DNA from: Megaustenia siamemsis | Taxonomy: Eukaryota; Mollusca; Gastropoda; Stylommatophora; Ariophantidae | Direction of reading: 5' to 3' | NCBI GenBank assembly: GCA_032433765.1 | Contig: JAVIAB010000159.1 | Span: 61,892,810 to 61,956,809 of the forward strand | Length of the DNA: 64,000 bases | Part shown: piece by piece, positions 10,665 through 23,479 of the stretch | Layout: every line of letters starts with the position of its first letter | Numbering within the stretch: the first letter of the stretch is position 1 | The notes under the pieces: generated by a model | What the model saw: the letters and a program-made list of their open reading frames with translations, nothing else | Told to the model about the DNA's origin: nothing | Database searches by the model: none | Position numbers and translations under genes: made by a program

Positions 10665-12985
10665 AACAAAGAGACCACACACGAAGTCATGGAAATACCC
10701 ATTACACAAAGAGAGGTAGAGCTGACAATATCCAAATTAAAAATTAAAAAAGTCACTAGGCAGTGATGGAGTGTCCAATGAAATGATTAAGATCGTGGTA
10801 ACAGCAGCTAACACAAAACTACTGCAGATCTACATTTGCTGGATCACAGGTAGGGTGTCACAGGTATGGAGAGAAGCAATTATGATATCATTACTAAAAG
10901 ATATGAAAAGATGGTTCAACGACATCCAGTTATAGACCAATCAGCCTTGCAAGCTGTTTGTGTAAAACAATGGAACGTATAATCAATCACAGACTGCAGT
11001 GGTACCTGGAAAGTGTAAACCTCCTTGCCCCGCAACAAGCAGGCTTTAGACAGTGTTACTCTACCGAAGATCTGGTAATCTAACTTTTTCCCAGGACATT
11101 GAGGTTGCGTTTCAAGAAAAGAAACTGGTACTAGCAGCATGGATAGACCTAAAGAAAGCATTTGATCAGGTATGGATGGAAGGGCTTTTGAATAAACTGA
11201 GAAATTACGGAGTAAATGGCAGCATGTAAAAATGGATCAAAGTAAACCTGCATAACAGGAAATTCAGAGTGCAACTGGATGGTCTTAAGAGTAAGAAGGT
11301 TTTAGTGCGCCAGGGCGTCCCACAGGGAGAAATTAATCTCCAACACTTTTTCTAGTCTACATCAATGACCTCGTTACTGAACTATCACATGGTATTAAAG
11401 TGGCAATGTATGCAGATGACTTGGTAATGTGGTGCACAAAGGAGTAAGCAAAAGTGGCATCCAATTTATTGCAAAGATCTATGAATGTACTGAATTCATG
11501 GACAAATAGATAGTGTACAACATCAAAACAGACAAATGCAGTACTACACTTTGCACTCTTTCCCCAAAACAAAAAGCAGGAGCCATCTTCATAAACTATG
11601 AGCCTGTGAAAGAAGGCATACACGTTACGTATCTCGCAGTTACATTTGACAACAAACTATCTTGCAAACACCAGATAATTAAGGCAACCCAAAAAGCAAG
11701 GAGGAAGCTATGTGTACCCACATGGGGTACGAGTGGGAAAATACTCAGTAAAGTTTACCAACAGAGTACACGCCCACATTTAGAATATGGATCATCCACA
11801 TGGTGCTCACCATCAAACACGACATCGCAAGAGCTGGATAAAGTACAAAACTAGACACATACAGGTCATCACAGGAGGAATGTAAATAACACCACTTTGG
11901 AGATGGAGAAATTGTGGAGGATACCAGCACTGAGAGAAAGGAGGGACCCAAAGGTGCTGATACAGACTGAAAAATGGTCATGCATGCCGAGACATCCAAT
12001 GAAAGACCAAATTATTGCATTGGGACGGCTTAAGAGCGGTTTTATCCACCAAGCCAAGAAAATTTATAGACAAACAGGAGACACGCCAAGAGTTGTTAAC
12101 CCCCTACTGCCAAAATAGAACAGACTTCCTGGACAGAGGAATTAGGATTATCAATACAAATATGGACAGAAGTGAAAGGGATACTTGACAAAGAGGAACC
12201 GATTAGTATACAGCTTCAAACAACAACTCTCAGTTTCTTGGATGAAGAATACCCACAAGACCTATAGATTCGTGTGTACACAGATGGATCAGCACAGAAT
12301 GCAGTAAAGAATGGGGAAGTAAGTGCATACATATAGAACTCAAATAACAATAATAAGAATAAAATAGCAACAGGGAAATATTGTCACAATTATGATGCAG
12401 AAATCCAAGCAATAAAGTTGGCAATAGAAATTGTCACATTGTTTTTGACAGATGCAAGATCAGTACTCCAGGCACTACAATCCAGAAAATTGTCACATCT
12501 GCAGATCTTATTAACTGAACTCTACAAACACCACAGTTTTACCCTGCAGTAGATTCCATCTCACTGTGGGATACCAGGAAACAAGAAAGCGGATTAGTTG
12601 GCCAAAGAAGGTGCAGCAGGCACACAACCAGATACACCAGTTACATACCATCATAAGAAACAGATAATCAAATCAATCAGAGGACAACAAGCCCCAAATC
12701 AGGATGCCTTTCATAATGAATAGATATGAACAATTTATCATTATACGCCTCTGAACAGGACACAATCGACTCCACAGTCACATGTATACACAATTCAAGA
12801 ACGGCACCTCAACTACTTGTACATGTGGACGGGCGCCCCAGACTGCTGAACACATACGTCAAGACTGTACCGAATATAGCAGACAGGAAAATCAATTGGC
12901 CCATAGATACAACACTACAGCCAAAACTATATGGGAGACTAAATGAATTACAAAAGACAGAAAGTGTATACATGAAACGACATTG
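10665..12985 (+). pseudogene. LINE with RT, RNase H and a C-terminal zinc knuckle (group J)
   Basis: A decayed ORF2 in several frames. RT landmarks: SYRPISLASCLCKTMERIIN (10930-10990), QQAGFR (11035), LAAWIDLKKAFDQVWMEGLL (11135-11190), VRQGVPQG (11305) and a disrupted YADD region (11405-11425). RNase H is clear at 12270-12620: VYTDGSA, an acidic EIQAIKLAIE segment, LTDARSVLQAL, and PSHCGIPGNKKAD with a TAG in place of the usual Trp just before it. It ends with CTCGRAPQTAEHIRQDC near 12820-12870. Stops occur throughout. An RNase H domain places it near the I/jockey side of LINEs, unlike the other relics here. Confidence 0.8.
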
Positions 12986-13013
12986 CTGATATAGACAATA
13001 CTTCAGGCAAACG

Positions 13014-13750
<737 letters not shown>

Positions 13751-13751
13751 T

Positions 13752-14005
13752 AATTCCTTTCATAGCCTGACCACTGTCCACGACACACAGGGAAGTCAAC
13801 ATATTTCGATTATTTTTGTTTTTGATGTTTCATTACTAGTTAGCTATGTAGGATTAGTTTTATTTATTCACATATCTGTGTGTGTATGTTGTTTGTTTGT
13901 TCCTGCTGAAGGCCTATTGAGCCGAAACGTCGTTCGAATCTGTGTCGTCTATTAATCACGTAAAGCTTCTAACATACCATTTTTTATTTTTTTTCAATTT
14001 TTCCT
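13752..14005 (+). repeat. Penelope pseudo-LTR, left copy
   Basis: Begins aattcctttcatagcctgac and ends at the T-rich block near 14005. Nearly identical to 17703-17955, offset 3951 bp. Confidence 0.93.
13903..13932 (+). ncRNA. Hammerhead-ribozyme-like core in the left pseudo-LTR
   Basis: ctgctgaaggcctattgagc is followed directly by cgaaacgtcg. This has the layout of a hammerhead core (CUGAUGA, stem II, GAAA, then NUH as GUC), and Penelope-like elements are known to carry such ribozymes. Here CUGAUGA reads CUGCUGA, stem II is only about 3 bp (GGC/GCC) and stem I is not convincing, so activity is doubtful. Confidence 0.45.
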
Positions 14006-14323
14006 CGCATTCAGCTTTACTGCAGCTTCGCATTTTTATGCATTCATTTGCATTTCTTTGCCTTAACCCCTTACTAGTACAATACCGCTGCTACTTAATG
14101 TTTGTATTTCGTCCTAAATGTTTACTTTAATATATATATATATATATATATCTTAGTTTAGACCTGCTATTTTTATATTATCCTTTAGTATTAGTACGTT
14201 TGCCGACTACAGCGTTGTTATCATTGATGTGATCACTATCGCTCTCATACCACATTTTAGTTTCAGATCTTCCACTCTCGCTCGTTTCCCCTAGTCCCTT
14301 CCCCTGCTCCTCTCTCCGACAGC
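14006..14323 (+). other. Penelope 5' leader
   Basis: Between the left pseudo-LTR and the ORF start; contains a (TA)n stretch at about 14131-14150 and no ORF. Confidence 0.6.
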
Positions 14324-17041
14324 ATGCCCACACTTAAAAAGTTCTCGAACTCCATCCGCCGAGGCACTCTATCAGCCTTCCAACATTTACCTACAGACAT
14401 CTCTTCTATATCCACTGAACTCGCCTTTACTACTTATAAGCTTACTAGATTCAGTTGCCATGTTAACTTTCTCAATAATTGTATACGATTTAAGATTCTA
14501 CCACATGGGTTCCGTTCTAAATTCACCCCTTTTGTCCACCAGCCTAACGCTAGTGAAATTAGGCGATTTGACAGTATTGAAAGACGCCTGGGTTTCCATC
14601 GTATGAGGCTCGTCCTAGCTAACCACACCAGGCTAGTCTCCCACCTGCGCACTCAACGCCTCCAACTGGTAGCGAGACTCAGGTGTTTAATTACCGGTCA
14701 GGACACTGTTATCCGCCAGATCATCCACGACTTCAATAGGCAACTCTACACCTTTATGTCCTCCCAGCACAAGAAGAAGATCTCCCACCTTCGCCCCGTC
14801 CCCCCCTCCCCCACACCAGCCACATCGGCGGCCCCCGACTATTTAGTTTTCTGCATACCCCCCGACCTCCACCTCTCACATGATGAGAGGTCTGTTCTCT
14901 CTAAAGGTTTAAAATTTATCCCGCGTCGTCCTTCCAGTGACCACTACAATCTTTGTAAGGACGTCCATGATTTCCATAGACGTATGCGCTTGAAGCACCG
15001 TTTCTCTGACACTACTGCTACTTCTTCCTCACCCACCCCTGTGGATGAGTTCTCTCGCTTCCAATCTCGCAAATCAGATTGGACCCCTCAACCTGGCGCA
15101 TCACAGGCCTTGGATCACTACATTAATGTCACCTCACGTGAGATACAACTACTGTGCCCTAGAAAACTTCACCGCTCTAATCTATCTCCCTCTGAGCTTC
15201 GGGCCCTTTCAAATCTCCGCCGCCGGGAGGACATTGTTATCAAACCGGCAGACAAGGGGGGAGCGGTGGTAGTTTGGCGCAAAGACTTATATATTTCTGA
15301 GGGCAACAAACAGCTATCCAATACCACTTTTTATAAACCCCGCCCTGACGACGCCACTGTCCTCTACAATAAGCAGGTCAAATCTACCATCAAGGAACTG
15401 ATCCGAACCAACCGGCTCCCTCCTAGCGCGTCCCGCCTCATTATTCATAATAGTGGTCTTGGGAAACCATCTTTCTACATGCTCCCCAAAATTCACAAAA
15501 TCGACAATCCAGGACGCCCCATCGTGTCAGCGTGTGCTTGCCCGACTGAACACATATCTGACTATCTAGACAGTGTCTTCCAGCCTATGGTCGTTAGTCT
15601 TCCCTCATATGTCAAGGACACTAACCATGCATTGAGTATCTTCTCTTCCATCTCTCTCTCCCGAGGTCGCTCATACCGACTTTTTACCCTTGATGTTTGC
15701 TCTCTCTACACCTCTATTCCTCACTCCGACGGCCTCCTGGCTCTACGTTTCTTTCTTGACCAGAGACAACACCCCTCTGTTGATACTGCAACTCTTCTCC
15801 GCCTCACTGAGCTTGTACTCAACCTCAACACCTTTGAGTTTAATGGTAACTTCTATGACCAGGTCAGTGGAGTAGCCATGGGCACCAAGATGGGCCCTAG
15901 CTATGCTTGCCTATTCATGGGTTACCTGGAGTACCAAATTCTCAATTCCTATCAAGGTCCTCTTCCTATCATATACCTTCGGTACATTGATGACTGCTTC
16001 GGACTCACCGATCTACCTGAGGATGACCTCTCCAGGTTTATCGACTATATTGGTAGCTATCACAAAGCTATCAAGATCACATCTTGTATATCCACTTCCT
16101 CTGTTACCTTCCTAGATCTTATTGTTTCTTTGGGTACTTCTGGCCTCCACACCTCGGTTTTCTATAAACCCACAGACGCCCACTGCTACCTTCTCTATAC
16201 TTCATCCCATTCACCTTCTTGTCGCGACTCTATTCCATTCTCACAGTTATTGCGTCTCCGTCGCATCTGCCAGGATGACCAAGATTTCCTCCGACAGGCT
16301 CACCTCATGTTAGGTTTCTTCAGCCGCCGGCTTTATCCAGACTCGATCCTCCAGTCTGCCCTCAAGCGGGTCCTCCTTATCTCTCGTCCCGAGGCACTCA
16401 CCCCTTCCAACCGCCCCCCTTCTGAGAGAACTATACTCACCCTCACATATCATCCTCACAACTTAGCAGCTGTGAGGATACTCAACCGCTACCGTTCCAT
16501 TCTCCTCTCTGATCCCACTACCCGTCTACTTTTTAGTGATCCCCCGATGATCGCCTTCAAGCGCGACAGGAATTTGGGAGACATTCTGGTTAGGAGCCGT
16601 CTCCCTCGCTCCTACCCTCAACACTTCGGTACGGCCCCTTGTGGTCGTAACTGTATCACCTGTGCCTATGTGCTCCCTACTGACTCGGTCTTATTCCCCA
16701 ATGGACGGTTCGAGATCAAGCATGGCTTCACATGTGTGTCCCGCAACATCATTTATGCCATTATATGCCAACGATGCCACATGACCTATATAGGCGAGTC
16801 TGGTAGAAGATTAGCGGAAAGATTTTGTGAACATCTACGTGATGTCCAACAGAATACTGGCACTCCAGTGTCTTCCCATTTCAACTCCCCAGATCACAAG
16901 GGCAAAGACGACATCCGTGTCACTGGTATTGTCCTCTGTCACTCTGGCGACCGCAGCCGCTATACTTTGGAAAATCGCCTCATAGTCCAGTATGGTTCGC
17001 TGACCCCACGAGGCATGAATGTATCACACTCATACACATAG
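14324..17041 (+). CDS. Penelope-like polyprotein: reverse transcriptase plus GIY-YIG endonuclease
   Basis: 905 uninterrupted codons from ATG. The N-terminal 300 residues are basic and unassigned, with RT-associated motif KPADKGGAVVVW near residue 306. The RT core has LDVCSLYTSIP (motif A, about 455), SGVAMGTKMGPSYACLFMG (motif B, about 515) and LRYIDDCFG (motif C with the catalytic DD, about 553). The C-terminus is a GIY-YIG nuclease: a Cys cluster (CGRNCITC), then IIYAIICQRCHMTYIGESGR (808-827), RRLAERFCEHL with the conserved Arg and His, and LENRLIVQYGSLTPRGMN with the catalytic Glu near 882. RT makes cDNA and the nuclease nicks the target. Domain order is typical of endonuclease-bearing Penelope/Neptune elements. 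Every key residue appears present, so this ORF could be functional. Confidence 0.95.
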   Translation: MPTLKKFSNSIRRGTLSAFQHLPTDISSISTELAFTTYKLTRFSCHVNFLNNCIRFKILPHGFRSKFTPFVHQPNASEIRRFDSIERRLGFHRMRLVLANHTRLVSHLRTQRLQLVARLRCLITGQDTVIRQIIHDFNRQLYTFMSSQHKKKISHLRPVPPSPTPATSAAPDYLVFCIPPDLHLSHDERSVLSKGLKFIPRRPSSDHYNLCKDVHDFHRRMRLKHRFSDTTATSSSPTPVDEFSRFQSRKSDWTPQPGASQALDHYINVTSREIQLLCPRKLHRSNLSPSELRALSNLRRREDIVIKPADKGGAVVVWRKDLYISEGNKQLSNTTFYKPRPDDATVLYNKQVKSTIKELIRTNRLPPSASRLIIHNSGLGKPSFYMLPKIHKIDNPGRPIVSACACPTEHISDYLDSVFQPMVVSLPSYVKDTNHALSIFSSISLSRGRSYRLFTLDVCSLYTSIPHSDGLLALRFFLDQRQHPSVDTATLLRLTELVLNLNTFEFNGNFYDQVSGVAMGTKMGPSYACLFMGYLEYQILNSYQGPLPIIYLRYIDDCFGLTDLPEDDLSRFIDYIGSYHKAIKITSCISTSSVTFLDLIVSLGTSGLHTSVFYKPTDAHCYLLYTSSHSPSCRDSIPFSQLLRLRRICQDDQDFLRQAHLMLGFFSRRLYPDSILQSALKRVLLISRPEALTPSNRPPSERTILTLTYHPHNLAAVRILNRYRSILLSDPTTRLLFSDPPMIAFKRDRNLGDILVRSRLPRSYPQHFGTAPCGRNCITCAYVLPTDSVLFPNGRFEIKHGFTCVSRNIIYAIICQRCHMTYIGESGRRLAERFCEHLRDVQQNTGTPVSSHFNSPDHKGKDDIRVTGIVLCHSGDRSRYTLENRLIVQYGSLTPRGMNVSHSYT

Positions 17042-17702
17042 TTTCCTTTCGGCTGCTCCTTCCCTCTTGCATAGCCCTCTCTACCACCCATGTGGTGGCT
17101 CTTTAGTCTATCTACTATGCCACGCTATTCTTAGTTCTTCTCCACTGGTCCCCGTTGAGGCACTTCGGTGTTCTCCTATATACCTTTTTTCTGCGCTACT
17201 TAGCCCCCATATGTTTTTATTGCACCCCACCCTCATACATCTCACTCTTTCCGCCATACCTGTCATTCCACTGTTCTATTCTTTCTCCTTCGAGTTTGCA
17301 CACTGACCCCGGTTTGAACCCTTCCACACATACGATTGTCCCCGCATGGACGTGCACATGCATGTATGTGTCCATAGGCACGGGTATTGGTATATATGTG
17401 TATACGCATATACATGCATGTATATGTGCTCTTGCTTGTATGCATACACATGTATGTGTGTGTATATGTATGTGTATGTTGATATGTATTAGTATGTGCA
17501 CTTCTTCTTGCACGTGTACATATGTATACACGCATCTGTGTGTGTGTATACATGTATTTATGGGCCCTTAGATACTTTCAGATATTGCCTGTGCCTTTGT
17601 AGTCGACGTACCTAGATAGCGTTCCCCGACTCGTGTATTTTTAGAACCCTTAAACCCTTCACCTCTGACCACAGGGTATAAATTACAGCTACACCCGTGA
17701 GA
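17042..17702 (+). other. Penelope 3' region
   Basis: Non-coding. 17340-17560 is a degenerate tract of alternating purine-pyrimidine (tgtatgtg, catacacatg), giving spurious ORFs on both strands. Confidence 0.6.
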
Positions 17703-17955
17703 AATTCCTTTCATAGCCTGACCACTGTCCACGACACACAGGGAAGTCAACATATTTCGATTATTTTTGTTTTTGATGTTTCATTACTAGTTAGCTATGT
17801 AGGATTAGTTTTATTTATTCACATATCTGTGTGTGTATGTTGTTTGTTTGTTCCTGCTGAAGGCCTATTGAGCCGAAACGTCGTTCGAATCTGTGTCGTC
17901 TATTAATCACGTAAAGCTTCTAACATACCATTTTTTATTTTTTTTCAATTTTCCT
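17703..17955 (+). repeat. Penelope pseudo-LTR, right copy
   Basis: Same sequence as 13752-14005 apart from one or two indels in the final T tract. It carries the second hammerhead-like core at 17854-17883. Confidence 0.93.
17854..17883 (+). ncRNA. Hammerhead-ribozyme-like core in the right pseudo-LTR
   Basis: Identical to the left copy (13903-13932), with the same CUGCUGA variant. Confidence 0.45.
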
Positions 17956-18806
<851 letters not shown>

Positions 18807-19650
18807 AATAGGAGAATGTTAGACATCATGTTAGATAATTTTAGAAATCAATGTGAAATCATTTTAGACATCAATGTGAAATCATTGTAGACATCAATGT
18901 GAAATCATTTAAACATCAATGTAAGATACGCACCAAGAAACAAAGCCCCAGGAATCGATAACATTCCGGTAGAAATGCTAGCAGCAGCGGGTGTTACAGG
19001 ATGTAAATGTCTACACAGAATATGCAATGCTACATGGATAAAATAGATGTGATATAATTTTATACATCAGTGTGAGATCCTTTTAGACATCTATGTGAGA
19101 TCATTTTAGACATCAATGTGAAAAAACTTTATACATCAATGTGAAATAATTATATACATCAATAGGAGATCATTTTAGACATCAATGTGAAATCATGTTA
19201 GACAACAATGTGAAATCATTTTAGACATCAATGTGAAATTATTTTAGACATGATTGTGAAATCATTTTAGACATCAATGTGAAATCATTTTAGACATCAA
19301 TGTGAAATCATTTTAGACATCAATGTGAAATCATTTTAGACAACAATGTGAAATCATTTTAGACATCAATGTGAAATCATTTTAGACAACATTGTTAAAT
19401 CATTTTAGACATCAATGTGAAATCATTTTAGACATCAATGTGAAATCATTTTAGACAACAATGTGAAATCATTTTAGACATCAATGTGAAATCATTTTAG
19501 ACATCAATGTGAGATCATTTTAGACATTAATGTGAAATCATTGCAGACATCAATGTGAGATCATTTCAGACATCAATGTAAAATCATTTTAGACATCAAT
19601 GTGAGATTATTTTAGACATCAATGTGAAATCGTTTTAGACATCAATCTAT
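18807..19650. repeat. 23-bp minisatellite, left block
   Basis: Tandem units of aatcattttagacatcaatg plus tga, with point variants. Interrupted at 18930-19045 by a LINE shard. Confidence 0.95.
18930..19045 (+). pseudogene. LINE shard (pre-RT segment)
   Basis: Reads APRNKAPGIDNIPVEMLAAA, the conserved block just before the RT core of many LINEs, then GVTGCKCLHRICNATWI. Flanked by the 23-bp repeat on both sides. Confidence 0.7.
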
Positions 19651-19654
19651 CAAT

Positions 19655-21275
19655 CTATCTATTGACCTTTCAAGCCGCAGCTGGCCCATAGGGCGTATAC
19701 CAAGGTACACCTTCTCCTATCTGAATTTATATTCTAGCAGTTTTCAACTCTTTTAAAGATATTTTATCAAATCTCGCCATTTGTCTTTGTTCTGTGCAAG
19801 CAGCTCTATCTCATTGAGGGAGCCGAATCCTGCTGCTCATGCCTCTCTCATCAATGTTCTTCTCAGTGTCTCCTGGTTCTTCCTCTTTTTCTCTTACCTG
19901 TTGTTTCCCATATGAGGGCTTGCTTTCCTCGTTTGTTTTGAATTCGTTCCACGCTATACCAAGTATTTTCCTTAGACATTTATTTTCGAATGTGTTCAAC
20001 TTTATTTCTATATCTCTTGTTGTTTTCCAGTTTTCACACGCATACGTAAGCGTTGATAGCACATTTGATTTGAATAGTCTTGTGTTTGTGCTGATGAGTT
20101 TTTATTTCCACAACTTTTCAAGGCTTCTGAAAGACATTGCTTCTTTAGCTATTCTGATTCTAATTTCTTTACTTGTATCCCCTGCTCGATCAATGTGACT
20201 TCCAAGATAGATAAAGTGATCGATCCCTTCTACTGGTTTGTTTTCCATGTATATTTTGTCATCTGTTGGAATTAAACTTTTCATGACTTTAGTCTTTTCA
20301 TGATTGATCTCAAGCCCAATTTTGCTGGCTATTGATGATAGTTCATTTGTGTTTTCCTGCATCGTTTTTATCTGACTGCTGATGAGAACTATGTCATCTG
20401 CAAAGTCGAGGTCCTCCAAATGGTCTCCTTGTATCCATTCGATGCCTTTATTACCAGTGCAGCATTTCTTCATTATGAAGTCAATAACAATTCCAAATAA
20501 CAAGGGCGATAAAATACATCCTTGTTTAACCCCAGTTTCTATTGGGAAACATTCGCTCAGTCCTTCCTCTGTTCGAACTGCACATGTGTAACCATCATAC
20601 ATGTCTTTGATAATATTTATGATTTTTTTATGGTAAGCCATATTGCTTCAGAATTTTCCACAAAGAATCTCGATGAATACTGTCAAATGCTTTTTTGAAG
20701 TCGACGAGGTTAAGTACAAAAGGTTTTTGCTTTTCAATGTGTTCCTCCAATATAAGTCGTAGAGTGAAAATGTGGTCAAGACAGCTTCTCCCTTTTCTAA
20801 ACCCAGCCTGGTCTTCACGCATTACTGTATCTATTGAATTCTTTATTCTATTTAGGATGATTTTGCAGAATAACGTTGAGGCAACTGACAAAAGTGTCAC
20901 GCCCCTCCAATCTCTAAGATTGCCCTTTTTTGGGATCTTAACAATGATTCCTTTTTTCCATTCATGAGGCGTCTTCTCTGTTTTCCAAATGATGTTGAAC
21001 ATTTTCTGGAGATGTATTAAATTGTGGCTATCAATTGCCTTGAGGATCTCAGCTGTTAACTTATCCTCTCAGGCAGTCTTGTTATTCAACATAAGCTTTA
21101 AGGTGGTTTCTATTTCGCTCATGGTGAAGTCATCTAAATTTACATCTAATTCTGATGTTGGTGTTTCAGCTTCAAAATCTATTAAACTGTGAGGTAGTGG
21201 ACGGTTAAGAATTTCTTTGAAGTGTTCCGCCCAACGGGCTTTTATGTCTGCGCTTGTTGTTAGCATTAATCCAGA
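19655..21275 (-). mobile_element. LINE (group C), longest copy, splitting the minisatellite
   Basis: Minus-strand pieces in order: a pre-RT segment (21266-21069, ending in a TGA near 21069), IPKKGNLRDWRGVTLLSVAS and AGFRKGRSCLDHIFTLRLIL (21002-20628), then after a frameshift near 20640 GVKQGCILSPLLFGIV and DLDFADDIVLISSQ (intact FADD), RSLEKLWK, another break, and FENKCLRKILGIAWNEF. Relative to the 8805 copy about 100 bp is deleted near 19925. The 3' tail is GATA/GATT-like. The 23-bp array continues on both sides. Confidence 0.85.
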
Positions 21276-22047
21276 TTTGTATATACATCAATGTGAGATC
21301 ATTTTAGACATCAATGTGAAATCATTTTAGACATCAATGTGAAATCATTTTAGACATCAATGTGAGATCATTTTAGACATCAATGTGAAATAATTTTAGA
21401 CATCAATGTTATATAATGTTAGACATCAATGTGAAATCAATTTAGACATCAATGTGAGATCATTTTAGACATCAATGTGAAATCATTTTAGACATCAATG
21501 TGAAATCATTTTAGACATCAATGTGAGATCATTTTAGACATCAATGTGAAATAATTTTATACATCAATGTGATATAATGTTAGACATCAATGTGAAATCA
21601 ATTTAGACATCAATGTGAGATCATTTTAGACATCAATGTGAAATCATTTTAGACATAAATGTGAAATCATTTTAGACATCAATGTGAAATCATTTTAGAC
21701 ATCAATGTGAAATCAATTTAGACATCAATGTGAGATAATTTTAGACATCAATGTGAAATCATTTTAGACATCAATGTGAGATCATATTAGACATCAATTT
21801 GAGATCATTTTAGACATCAATGTGAAATCATTTTAGACATAAATGTGAAATCATTTTAGACATCAATGTGAAATCATTTTAGACATCAATGTGAAATCAA
21901 TTTAGACATCAATGTGAGATCATTTTAGACATCAATGTGAAATCATTTTAGACATCAATGTGAGATCATATTAGACATCAATGTGAGATCATTTTAGACA
22001 TCAATGTGAAATCATTTTAGACATCAATGTGAGATCATTTTAGACAT
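21276..22047. repeat. 23-bp minisatellite, right block
   Basis: Same unit as the left block, about 33 copies with aat/gag variants. Confidence 0.95.
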
Positions 22048-22215
22048 GAACTTGTTAAAGAAGGTTGAGAAACAAAAATAAAGTAACAACAGTAATTGTG
22101 CTTAATATTAGTGGTGTCATTTTGTATAGTAAAAAACGGTAAGGTAATTTTTTTTGTAAATTGTGAGTTGAAATTCATGAATTGAAAATGTCTGTCCATT
22201 TTTTTTGTTTAACAG

Positions 22216-22381
22216 ATGCATTGGGTTTGTCGCAATCTCAGTGTTTTGGTAACGAGAGTAAAGAAATTGAAATCGAGGAAAGGGTAGAAACATGTTCTGA
22301 AAAATTTTGGGATGAACTTAAAATTTTGTTTGACAATGCTAAGAAAGAGAATGTAACAGATAACAACGTTAACCTGTGTCC
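22216..22381 (+). CDS. Exon candidate of gene 1: first half of a cysteine-rich domain
   Basis: Bounded by a T-rich acceptor (ttttttttgtttaacag, AG 22214-22215) and a strong donor (gtaagt at 22382). 166 bp, starting in phase 1 and ending in phase 2. It reads ALGLSQSQCFGNESKEIEIE, then ERVETCSEKFWDELKILFDN, then AKKENVTDNNVNLC, all open. Three cysteines; 27 residues separate the last two, close to the 28 in the exon at 62078. Its phase-1 start matches the phase-1 end of 1230-1357, and its phase-2 end matches the start of 31472. The N-glycosylation motif NVT suits a secreted protein. Function unknown. Confidence 0.5.
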
Positions 22382-22676
22382 GTAAGTTTTATTGATGTCC
22401 AAAAACTGATATACACGCAATGAACAATATAAGAGCGGCCCTCAGTTCACAGTCACTCTAGAAACAATAAACTTGTAATAAATGTTGTCTGAGATTGGGT
22501 CTTTAAAGCTTGCAATCTCGAAGTTCAGAATTTAATTGCATTCTTTGTTAGTATACACCAGAATACATGGTGTTTATCTATAGTTGTATTATATATGCGA
22601 ACATGATTGCCGTTAAGCCCCTTGTGTATTTCGATTGCCTGTGATTGTTTTTATTTCTTCGATGATGTTTGTGCAT

Positions 22677-23383
22677 AGTAAAAGAAAGCAACAAGAAAGG
22701 TCGTAGTCTGAATAGCAAGAAAACAGAAGTAATGGTTATATCGAAGAAACAACCATCACCATCATGTAGCATACAAATGAACGAGACAAATCTGAAACAA
22801 GTGCAACGCTTCAAATACTTGGGCACAATAATAACATCAGATGGGAGATGCACTACAGAAATAAAAAGCAGAATAGCTCAGGCCAAAATAGCATTTCAGA
22901 AAATGAAAAATATCTTATGCAACAAATCTATGTCAATAAAAATGAGAAAGAGATTTCATCGGTGCTATATAGAACCAATTCTGTCCTATGGAAGCGAATC
23001 ATGGACAGTAGACAAACAAATGAAAAGACGATTAGAGGCCACAGAGATGGGATTTCTCAGAAGAATGTTGAAAGTTCCCTGGACAGCTAAAAAGACCAAT
23101 GAGGAAGTTCTCAAAGAGGCCAACACAAAAAGCGAGCTCTTAAAAAACATCAGAAAGAAGCAATCAACATTTTTCGGGCACATCATGAGAAGATGAAAGT
23201 TGGAATACTTGGTTACAACTGGCAAAATAAAAAGAAAGAGAGATCGCGGACGACAAAGAGAGAAAATACTGGATAGCTTGGTGTCATGGCATGGAAAACA
23301 GTCAACAACAGAACTGATACGATGCACTGTAGATAGAAGATTGTGGAGGGACATGATCGCCTACGCCAACCGGTAAGGCACAT
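22677..23383 (+). mobile_element. 5'-truncated LINE (group A) with 16-bp target duplication
   Basis: One frame runs from SKKTEVMVISKKQPSPS through QVQRFKYLGTIITSDGRC, ILSYGSESWTVDKQMKRR and MLKVPWTAKKTNEEVLKEA to STFFGHIMRR, where GGA has become TGA, then continues KLEYLVTTGKIK ... TTELIRCTVDRRLW to the stop and ATG-rich tail. gatgatgtttgtgcat is repeated at 22661-22676 and 23384-23399, so both ends are exact. The single nonsense change suggests moderate age. Confidence 0.88.
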
Positions 23384-23479
23384 GATGATGTTTGTGCATT
23401 TTCATTGATAGGGATTGGGTGGGTTTTCATTTATGCGGACTCAATTAAAGTTGATCTTCGATTATGTAAACAATGAGAT

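Larger units (their letters stand above)
13752..17955 (+). mobile_element. Full-length Penelope-like retroelement
   Basis: A 4.2-kb unit with 254-bp direct repeats at its ends (pseudo-LTRs), a 5' leader, one long ORF (14324-17041) with RT and GIY-YIG domains, and a 660-bp 3' region. It interrupts a GATA array. The 14-bp agatatatagatag occurs on both sides (13732-13745 and 17956-17969) and could be the target duplication, though in a microsatellite this is ambiguous. Intact coding and near-identical repeats suggest recent insertion. Confidence 0.9.

Noticed and set aside
17019..17571. ORFs after the Penelope gene on both strands
   Set aside because: Low-complexity TG/CA-rich 3' region; shadows.
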